From assembly GCF_947496995.1 (NCBI RefSeq), contig NZ_CANMFD010000001.1:678692-742691 (forward strand): a stretch of DNA of 64,000 nucleotides, in the 5' to 3' direction. The notes under the pieces are model-generated. The model was not told where the DNA came from and ran no database searches. It saw only the letters and a program-made list of their open reading frames with translations. The stretch is from an uncultured Roseibium sp. GTDB lineage: Bacteria; Pseudomonadota; Alphaproteobacteria; Rhizobiales; Stappiaceae. Shown here piece after piece: positions 18,111 to 24,621 of the stretch. Position 1 is the stretch's first letter, and the number at the start of each line of letters is the position of its first letter. The position numbers were made by a program, and so were the translations under genes.

Positions 18111-18509
18111 ATGTATGCTGTTGAAGTTCGCGACCACGTGATGATTGCCCACTCTTTCAAGGGCGAGCTTTTCGGCCCCGCACAGGCGCTTCACGGGGCG
18201 ACATTCGTCATCGACGCGGCCTTTCTGGCCGAAACGCTGGATGCAAACGGCGTTGTCATCGACATCGGCCGCGCGCATGACGCCCTGAAGGAAGTGCTGC
18301 AGCCGCTCAATTACAAGAACCTCGACGAAGTACCCGCGTTTACCGGTACCAACACCACGACGGAGTTTCTCACCAAACATATTCACGACCATCTGGCGAA
18401 AGCCGCACGGGAGGACCGGCTCGGCCGGCCGGGAAGCGAGCTCGGCGCGATCCGGGTGACGATCTCGGAATCCCATGTCGCCCGAGCCTGGTATGAAGCC
18501 GCGATCTGA
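18111..18509 (+). CDS. PTPS/QueD-fold protein with altered active site
   Basis: 132-aa member of the 6-pyruvoyl-tetrahydropterin synthase/6-carboxytetrahydropterin synthase family. By-eye alignment to QueD keeps the first zinc His (H14, in MIAHSF), the second (H28, in LHGATF) and the C-terminal Glu (E120, in TISES). The catalytic Cys position is A24, the third zinc His is A30 and the Asp-His pair of DHxxLN is replaced by N67-Y68. It may therefore bind a pterin or GTP derivative without the usual chemistry, or catalyse a different step. It lies 48 bases after the MDR gene and 7 before the glycosyltransferase. Confidence 0.78.
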   Translation: MYAVEVRDHVMIAHSFKGELFGPAQALHGATFVIDAAFLAETLDANGVVIDIGRAHDALKEVLQPLNYKNLDEVPAFTGTNTTTEFLTKHIHDHLAKAAREDRLGRPGSELGAIRVTISESHVARAWYEAAI

Positions 18510-18516
18510 CCTCGGC

Positions 18517-19569
18517 ATGAAACAGCTCTTCTTCGCCTTTCCGGGAAACCTGGAGACGCCGACCGGCGGTTATGGCTACGACCGGCGGATCATTGCCGGG
18601 TTGCGCGATCTCGGCTGGCGGGTAGAGCTTGTGCCTCTCGGTGAGGAGTTTCCCCAAGCTTCGGAGATGACCCTGGCTTCGGCGGAAAAGCAGCTCGCTG
18701 CACTGCCTTCAGGCGCACTTGTGGTGATCGACGGGCTGGCCTTCGGCGTGATGGCGGCCGCAGCGGAGGCGCTTGGCAATCACCTGTGCCTGGTCGCGCT
18801 CGTCCATCATCCGCTGTGCCTGGAAAATGGCCTGACACCGGAAAAGGCCGAGGCAATGCGCGAAAGCGAGCACAAGGCGCTTGCCTTCGCCCGGCACGTG
18901 ATCGTCACCAGTCCCGCAACCGCCCGCCAGGTGGCCGATCTGTTTGAATATCCGCCAGACCGGATAACCGTTGTCCTGCCCGGAACCGACCACCCGAAAG
19001 CCGTTCCGGGTGAGCGCTCGAATGTGGTCAGGCTGCTTGCCGTCGGAACAATTGTGCCGAGAAAAGGCTATGACCTGCTGTTTCAGGGCCTCTCCGGACT
19101 ACCGGACAACAATTGGCATCTTGAGATTGTCGGAGGTCTGGAGGCCGATCCCGCCTGCTATCGTTCTTTGCTTCGCCAGATCGAGGATCTGAACCTTGCC
19201 GGGCGGATTACGTTTCGCGGCGCCGTTTCGCCTGAGGACCTCACGAGCTATTACAGCAATGCGGAAATCTTCGTGCTTGCCAGCCGTTACGAGGGATACG
19301 GCATGGCCTATACGGAAGCCCTGGCCCACGGCCTGCCGGTTATCGGCAGCGGCGACGGCGCCGTGCGGGACACCTTGCCTGAAGGGGCTTCGATTTATTG
19401 CGGCGTTGAAAACGTCGGAGCGCTGCGCGACGCCTTGGAACTTTTGATCACCGATGCTGCGGCACGCTCGCAAATGGCGGCTGCCGCCCGGATCGCCGCC
19501 GCAGCGCTTCCAGGTTGGCCGGACGCTGCCGCGCAATTTTCCCGAACCCTGCAGGAGCTTGCCGAATGA
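18517..19569 (+). CDS. GT4-type glycosyltransferase
   Basis: 350-aa retaining glycosyltransferase with a GT-B fold. The N-terminal domain opens with a glycine-rich acceptor loop (PTGGYGYDRR). The C-terminal domain has the GT4 patterns LAVGTIVPRKGYDLL (about residues 171-185) and the donor-binding EX7E-like segment ASRYEGYGMAYTEALAHGLPVI (about 255-276). The ATG at 18517 is preferred; in-frame ATGs at 18475 and 18493 would overlap the PTPS gene. It overlaps the methyltransferase start by four bases. Position in this operon suggests a small-molecule acceptor, perhaps a pterin, rather than a polysaccharide (inference). Confidence 0.82.
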   Translation: MKQLFFAFPGNLETPTGGYGYDRRIIAGLRDLGWRVELVPLGEEFPQASEMTLASAEKQLAALPSGALVVIDGLAFGVMAAAAEALGNHLCLVALVHHPLCLENGLTPEKAEAMRESEHKALAFARHVIVTSPATARQVADLFEYPPDRITVVLPGTDHPKAVPGERSNVVRLLAVGTIVPRKGYDLLFQGLSGLPDNNWHLEIVGGLEADPACYRSLLRQIEDLNLAGRITFRGAVSPEDLTSYYSNAEIFVLASRYEGYGMAYTEALAHGLPVIGSGDGAVRDTLPEGASIYCGVENVGALRDALELLITDAAARSQMAAAARIAAAALPGWPDAAAQFSRTLQELAE

Positions 19570-20372
19570 GCGGATTTTCATCTGAATGGCTGGCCTTGCG
19601 CGAGCCGCTCGACCTTGCGGCGAGAAATGCCGAAGTCGAGGAGGCATTTCTGGCGCAGTTGCCCGAAAGACCCCTGCGTATCCTCGATCTGGCGAGCGGC
19701 GCCGGATCGACGGTCGCCGCCCTGCACGGCAAGTTTCGCCAGCCGGTGACCTGGTTGCTCACCGATCATGATCCGGCCCTTCTGGAGGTCGCGGCTTCGC
19801 GCTGGAAAAAAGCAACCGGTGAAAGGTTGGAAACCCGTCAGCTCGATCTTTCCGGGAACCTTGAGGATCTGCCGCTCGCGGATGTGGATGCGGTGACGAC
19901 ATCGGCTTTTCTGGATCTTGTTTCAGACGGTTTCCTGCGCCGTCTCACCGACCGGATCGTCCGGGCCGGAAAACCGTTTCTTGCCAGCCTGACATATGAC
20001 GGACGCACGGCATTCGAACCTTCCCATCCCTTTGATGCGATCCTGGGCGCGGCCTTGAACGCACATCAGAAATCCGACAAGGGCTTCGGTCCGGCGCTTG
20101 GACCGGACGCCGCGGAGCGGGCCGCCGGCCTTTTTGAAGCGCAAGGATACAGCGTGGTTCGCGGATCGTCCGACTGGCAGGTTGGATCCGCTTCTGAAGG
20201 GTTCCTGTTGGAATTTCTGCAGGGCTGGCGTCGTGTCGGCCAAGAACTCGGGCTGGACGAAAGTTCTCTGAATGCATGGTGGGCTGATCGTCAGCGGAAG
20301 ATCCGCTCCGGCGAGCTTCACGTGGAGGTCGGCCACATCGATTTCGCAGCCTTTCCGCCATCCGCTCCTTGA
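19566..20372 (+). CDS. Class I SAM-dependent methyltransferase
   Basis: 268-aa methyltransferase. Motif I ILDLASGAGSTVAAL lies at residues 39-53, the acidic residue ending strand 2 in LLTDHD near 69, and DVDAVTTSAFLDLV near 105-118. The start overlaps the glycosyltransferase stop (ATGA). Last gene of the MDR/PTPS/glycosyltransferase operon, so it probably methylates the same product. Target atom unknown. The C-terminal part carries an AWWADRQRKI stretch that I do not recognise. Confidence 0.8.
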   Translation: MSGFSSEWLALREPLDLAARNAEVEEAFLAQLPERPLRILDLASGAGSTVAALHGKFRQPVTWLLTDHDPALLEVAASRWKKATGERLETRQLDLSGNLEDLPLADVDAVTTSAFLDLVSDGFLRRLTDRIVRAGKPFLASLTYDGRTAFEPSHPFDAILGAALNAHQKSDKGFGPALGPDAAERAAGLFEAQGYSVVRGSSDWQVGSASEGFLLEFLQGWRRVGQELGLDESSLNAWWADRQRKIRSGELHVEVGHIDFAAFPPSAP

Positions 20373-20460
20373 TCGGGGCCGGTAACTTTTCTGCGTTCCC
20401 CTGTTTCAAAGTGAAAGCCGGTTGATCTAAGGTAGAGGAGACATTGAGGGAGAGACCGGC

Positions 20461-20991
20461 ATGGCCGAAGTGAATGAGCGTTACAGCCTTATTGCGCGTT
20501 CCATCCACTGGCTGACGGCGCTTCTGGTGCTGTCGATGGTGCCGGCCGGTCTGATCATGATCCGGATCAGCGGCGGACCGCTGCAGAACCAGCTCTTCGA
20601 CTTCCATCGCTCTGTCGGAGTGGTTCTGATGATCCTGACGGTCATCCGGCTGGCTTATCGGCTGACCCACCCTCCGGCACCCCTTCCGGCCGATATTCCC
20701 CCTGTGCAACAGTTGGCGGCGAAGGCCACTCACGTCTTTTTATATCTCTTCCTGCTGGTCAATCCGTTCATCGGATGGGTGGCGACATCCGCCTATGGAG
20801 CTTCGATATCGGTCTTCGGCGTGTTCACCATGCCTGCCATCGTTGCCAAGGACCGCGCCCTCGCAGAGCAGCTTTTCGCGGTCCACGAAATTCTCGGCCT
20901 GCTCTTTACGGCCGCAGTCCTGATGCACATCGCTGCGGCGCTCTATCACGGTATAATCCGCCGGGACGGCGTGCTGAGCCGGATGGTTTGA
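20461..20991 (+). CDS. Cytochrome b561-type di-haem membrane protein
   Basis: 176-aa inner-membrane b-type cytochrome with four hydrophobic helices. Candidate haem ligands are H16 (SIHWL), the His in DFHRSVG near 49, the His in AVHEILG near 143 and the His in LMHIAAALYH near 158. This is the YodB/CybB pattern. It carries electrons between quinol and a periplasmic partner such as superoxide or a c-type protein (family knowledge). It stands alone, preceded by 88 bases that include a GGAGAGACCGGC ribosome site. Confidence 0.88.
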   Translation: MAEVNERYSLIARSIHWLTALLVLSMVPAGLIMIRISGGPLQNQLFDFHRSVGVVLMILTVIRLAYRLTHPPAPLPADIPPVQQLAAKATHVFLYLFLLVNPFIGWVATSAYGASISVFGVFTMPAIVAKDRALAEQLFAVHEILGLLFTAAVLMHIAAALYHGIIRRDGVLSRMV

Positions 20992-21236
20992 GTGCCGCAA
21001 AGGTACTTGAAAACATAATTTTATAGATACTTCTGCTGATGCGCTGAAATCGAAGCCGATTTCCGGGGTGTGGTCAGTGATGTTTACACTTTGTTTACTT
21101 AACAAAATTTAACTAAAGTTGATTTGTAATTTTTTACCATGCCTCTTAAGTACAGTTTATTCTTTTTTTGCGAGAAATAGTGCTTCTAAACACAGTCATC
21201 GGTTCACGGTAACCGGCAGATATGGCAAGGATTGAC
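20992..21236. promoter_or_regulatory. AT-rich upstream region of the carrier-protein operon
   Basis: A 245-base gap, markedly A/T-rich from about 21080 to 21195 compared with flanking genes, with long T runs (21129-21135 and 21163-21170). It very probably holds the promoter of the ACP-ligase operon. I cannot assign -35/-10 boxes with confidence. No gene is seen. Confidence 0.5.
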
Positions 21237-21485
21237 ATGAAACAGGCTATTCGGACCCTCCTGGCGAAACACGGCAACCTGCCCGGCGCAATTGAAAGCA
21301 TCGATGACGGTGCGGATCTTTACGACGCCGGTCTGTCTTCCTTTGCATCGGTTCAGGTGATGCTGGCTCTCGAAGAGGAATTCGACATCGAGTTTCCCGA
21401 GCATCTGCTGAACCGCAAGTCGTTCTCCTCCGTCGACGCCATTGCGGCGGCGCTTTCCGAAATCGTCGAAGAACAGGCTGCCTGA
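21237..21485 (+). CDS. Acyl/aminoacyl carrier protein
   Basis: 82-aa carrier protein. The 4'-phosphopantetheine attachment serine lies in the pattern YDAGLSSFASVQVMLALEEEF, at the first or second Ser of GLSS. An AAGGA ribosome site precedes the ATG at 21237; an in-frame ATG at 21222 is less likely. It is followed within 3 bases by an acyl-CoA dehydrogenase and then an amino acid:[carrier protein] ligase, so it is expected to carry an amino acid rather than a fatty acid (inference from characterised homologues in Bradyrhizobium and Agrobacterium). Confidence 0.9.
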   Translation: MKQAIRTLLAKHGNLPGAIESIDDGADLYDAGLSSFASVQVMLALEEEFDIEFPEHLLNRKSFSSVDAIAAALSEIVEEQAA

Positions 21486-21488
21486 TCG

Positions 21489-22670
21489 ATGACCGCTGCC
21501 AGCAAGATCACCGCTCTGGCTCTGACAGACCGGGCCAAACGCGCCGCCAAGGTCGCTGCCGAATTTGCCGATCGGGTCGATACCGAGGGCCGGTTCCCCG
21601 CCGAGGGCATGGAAGCGCTGAAAGCCGAGCGGCTGCTGGGCATCATGATCCGTCCGGAGTTCGGCGGCGAGGGGGCAAGCCTCACCGAAGTCGCCAATGT
21701 CTGCGCGATCCTCGGCCAGGCCTGCGCCGCCACCGCCATGACCTACGCCATGCACCAGATCCAGATCGCGAGCCTTGCCGATTACGCGCCGGGTAGCAAC
21801 TGGCATGAGGCGTTCCAGAAACGGATCTGCGACGACCAGCTCCTGATTGCCTCCGCGACCAGTGAAGCGGGCATTGGCGGCAACCTTCGCAACTCGCTGT
21901 GTGCGACCGAGGTCGAGGGGGACATTGTCCGCCTGACCAAGGATGCCACCGTGATCTCCTACGGCGCCAAGGCCGATGCCATCATGGTCACCTCCCGCCG
22001 TCATCCGGACGCCGCCCATTCCGATCAGGTCGCGACGATTTTCCTGAAGGATCAATACACGCTCGAGCAGACCAGCAAATGGGACACGCTCGGCATGCGC
22101 GGCACCTGTTCCGACGGCTATATCTTCAAGGCGGAAGCGCCCGCCGAACAGATCCTGCCGCGTCCCTTCGCCGAGATTGCCGCCCAGTCCATGCTGGCCG
22201 TGTCTCACCTGTTGTGGGGTGCGCTCTGGTACGGGATCGCCGCGGATGCGGTGGCGCGCGCCCAGAGCTTCGTCAAGGCCGCCGCGCGCAAGACGCCGGG
22301 TCAGGTGCCTCCCGGCGCACTGCGCCTCGCCGAGGCCTCAAGCCTGTTGCAACTGGTCAAGGCCAATGTGGTCGCCGGCCTCAAGCAGTTCGAGGGCGCC
22401 AAGGGCGACGGCGATGCGCTGAACGCGATGAGTTTCTCGGTCGCCATGAACAACATCAAGATCGGCACCTCGCAGACCATCCTGACGATCATCAACCACT
22501 GCATGCTGATCTGCGGCATTGCCGGATACAAGAACGGCACGCCTTTCAGCCTCGGCCGGCATCTGCGCGATGCCCATTCCGCCCAGTTGATGATTTCCAA
22601 CGACCGCATTCTGGGCAACACGTCGACAATGCTGCTGGTCAACAAGCAAGACACAAGCCTTTTGGGGTAA
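21489..22670 (+). CDS. Acyl-CoA dehydrogenase family flavoprotein
   Basis: 393-aa flavin-dependent dehydrogenase with the three-domain ACAD layout: a helical N-terminus; a beta domain with SATSEAGIGGNLRNS near 120-134 and KWDTLGMRGTCSDG near 198-211; and C-terminal helices with RHLRDAHSAQLMISNDRI at the end, which is the FAD/active-site region of the family. Lies 3 bases after the ACP. The likely substrate is an aminoacyl or acyl group on that carrier, giving an alpha,beta-unsaturated or imino product (inference). The catalytic base cannot be assigned by eye. Confidence 0.87.
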   Translation: MTAASKITALALTDRAKRAAKVAAEFADRVDTEGRFPAEGMEALKAERLLGIMIRPEFGGEGASLTEVANVCAILGQACAATAMTYAMHQIQIASLADYAPGSNWHEAFQKRICDDQLLIASATSEAGIGGNLRNSLCATEVEGDIVRLTKDATVISYGAKADAIMVTSRRHPDAAHSDQVATIFLKDQYTLEQTSKWDTLGMRGTCSDGYIFKAEAPAEQILPRPFAEIAAQSMLAVSHLLWGALWYGIAADAVARAQSFVKAAARKTPGQVPPGALRLAEASSLLQLVKANVVAGLKQFEGAKGDGDALNAMSFSVAMNNIKIGTSQTILTIINHCMLICGIAGYKNGTPFSLGRHLRDAHSAQLMISNDRILGNTSTMLLVNKQDTSLLG

Positions 22671-23582
22671 ATGATGGACGCGCAAGTCTCTTTTCTGGAT
22701 CAGCTCTTCTCCAAAGGGGTGCTGCACGATAGCGGTGTCGACGGTCTTTATGCCCGCAGCGGTGAATTCGAGGATGTTATTTCGAGGTTCGAAACCTTCG
22801 CGCTTTCCTACGGCAAGGACGAGATTTCCGAAGCCATGGTCTTCCCGCCCGGCATGACCATGCAGGATTTCGAAACCAGCGGTTACATGAAGAGCTTCCC
22901 CCAGCTGGCGGGAACGGTTCATGCCTTTTGTGGCAACGATCACGACCATATGGGTCTGTTGCAATGTATGGCCGCCGGCGAGGACTGGTCGAAGGGCCAG
23001 AAACCGACCCAGGTCGCGCTCACGCCTGCCGCCTGCTATCCGCTTTACCCGATCCTCTCCCGGCGGGGTCCTCTGGCGGAGGAGGGGGCTTATGTCGCTC
23101 TTCAGTCCTACTGTTTCCGGCACGAACCTTCCAAGGATCCGGCGCGGATGCAGATGTTCCGCCAGCGCGAATATGTACGTGTCGGCTCCGCGGACCAGAC
23201 CATGGCTTTCCGGGAAACCTGGAAGAAGCGCGGCCAGGACATGATGCAACGGCTGGAGCTGCCGCATTACGTCGATGTCGCCAACGATCCTTTTTTCGGC
23301 CGCGCCGGCAAGATCATGGCGTCAGGTCAGCGCGAACAGGAACTGAAGTTCGAAATGCTGGTGCCGATCACCTCGCAGGAAAATCCGACCGCCTGCATGA
23401 GCTTCAACTATCACATGGACAATTTCGGCAAGGCCTGGGACATCCGTCAGGCGGACGGCGCTCCCGCGCACACCGCTTGTGTCGGCTTCGGTCTCGAGCG
23501 GATTGCCCTCGCTCTTTTCCGCCATCACGGCTTCGACACGGCCAGTTGGCCTGAAGGCGTCAGATCGGCCCTTTGGGGCTGA
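22671..23582 (+). CDS. Amino acid:[carrier protein] ligase (class II aaRS-like)
   Basis: 303-aa homologue of the catalytic core of the unusual methanogen-type seryl-tRNA synthetase, without a tRNA-binding arm. Visible motif 2 is CFRHE...QREYVR (148-170) and motif 3 is GFGLERIALALF (272-283). Probable zinc ligands are C122, E167 and C270; the spacing of 45 and 103 residues matches what I recall for Bradyrhizobium Bll0957. Family members activate Gly, Ala or a similar small amino acid and load it on a dedicated carrier protein. It abuts the dehydrogenase stop. The next-codon ATG (22674) is an equal start candidate. Confidence 0.9.
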   Translation: MMDAQVSFLDQLFSKGVLHDSGVDGLYARSGEFEDVISRFETFALSYGKDEISEAMVFPPGMTMQDFETSGYMKSFPQLAGTVHAFCGNDHDHMGLLQCMAAGEDWSKGQKPTQVALTPAACYPLYPILSRRGPLAEEGAYVALQSYCFRHEPSKDPARMQMFRQREYVRVGSADQTMAFRETWKKRGQDMMQRLELPHYVDVANDPFFGRAGKIMASGQREQELKFEMLVPITSQENPTACMSFNYHMDNFGKAWDIRQADGAPAHTACVGFGLERIALALFRHHGFDTASWPEGVRSALWG

Positions 23583-23598
23583 GAGGATCGAGCACCCC

Positions 23599-24621
23599 AT
23601 GACGCAAGCCGTCTTTGACACTTTGAGTGCAGACACCTACGTGCGCAGCCCGCTGCATGCGCAGGAGCGCGACTGGCCCGAGACCAACTGCTATCTTGAT
23701 GTCTGGATCGAGGTTCTGCCGTCGCTCGGCCTGCCGCCGGAAGCCTGCCTTGCCTATTCGCTCACCCAGGACTTCGAAGGCGATCAGTTCACCTTCTTCA
23801 AGGTTCCTCTGGAGGATCTGGAAGCGCTCTATGGCCTGAAGGTCACCGAACTGGCGATCTACGACCGGGTGGAAAACCACGTTCAGCAGCAGATCGAACG
23901 CGGCCGCCTGTCGCTGGTCGAGGTGGACAGCTATTTCCTGCCCGACACACAGGGCGTCGGCTACCACGCGACCCACGGCAAGACGACCGTCGCCGTCAAC
24001 CGGATGGACTTCGAAAACCGGACGATGGACTATTTCCACGGCCTCGGCCTGCACCGTCTGGAAGGCGACGATTTCGACGGCGTGTTCCAGCGCGGCGCGC
24101 ATGCCGGCCCAATGCCGTTCCTGCCCTACACCGAGTTCGTGAAATTCCCCGACAGGCTGCCGTCGCAGCAGCATATTCTGGCTGTTTCCGAGGATCTGTT
24201 GCGCCATCACCTGAAGCGCAGGCCGGCCGAAAATCCGGTGGCGGCATTCGCCGCGGTGTTCCCGGCGCAGGTCGAGAAGGTGAGCGAGCGCGCGTTCGAT
24301 TTCTTCCATCTTTATGCCTTCAATACGCTGCGCCAGCTCGGCGCCAATTTCGAGCTGTTTTCCTCATATCTGGACTGGTTGACTGCGCAGGGACGGCCCG
24401 GACTTGCCGAAGCCGCTGTCGAGGCCAAGGCGATTTCCACCACCTGCAAGACGGTTCAGTTCAAGCTGGCCAGGGCGGTGATGCGCAAGAAGTTCCAGGG
24501 GCTTGACGAAAGTCTGCTTCCGGCGGTGACCGCCTGGGACAGCCTGATGAGCCATCTTGACCGGCACTATGGTGACGGCGAGGCAAGCCTTGCGCCCGTG
24601 GTCAGCGCAGCCGAGGCCTGA
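23599..24621 (+). CDS. DUF1839 family protein
   Basis: 340-aa cytoplasmic-looking protein with no signal or membrane segment. It matches the DUF1839 pattern I associate with carrier-protein ligase clusters. Visible features are an N-terminal TNCYLDVWIEVL, a central stretch with HATHGKTT and FENRTMDYFHGLGLHRL, and a helical C-terminus. Function unknown; the conserved location between ligase and GH2-like genes suggests it receives or transfers the carrier-bound aminoacyl group (inference). The ATG at 23599 was chosen because the earlier in-frame region overlaps the ligase. Stop abuts the next start. Confidence 0.75.
   Translation: MTQAVFDTLSADTYVRSPLHAQERDWPETNCYLDVWIEVLPSLGLPPEACLAYSLTQDFEGDQFTFFKVPLEDLEALYGLKVTELAIYDRVENHVQQQIERGRLSLVEVDSYFLPDTQGVGYHATHGKTTVAVNRMDFENRTMDYFHGLGLHRLEGDDFDGVFQRGAHAGPMPFLPYTEFVKFPDRLPSQQHILAVSEDLLRHHLKRRPAENPVAAFAAVFPAQVEKVSERAFDFFHLYAFNTLRQLGANFELFSSYLDWLTAQGRPGLAEAAVEAKAISTTCKTVQFKLARAVMRKKFQGLDESLLPAVTAWDSLMSHLDRHYGDGEASLAPVVSAAEA

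Noticed and set aside
20992-21236. Possible small RNA in the AT-rich gap
   Set aside because: No stable hairpin with a T-tract and no promoter pair could be defined.
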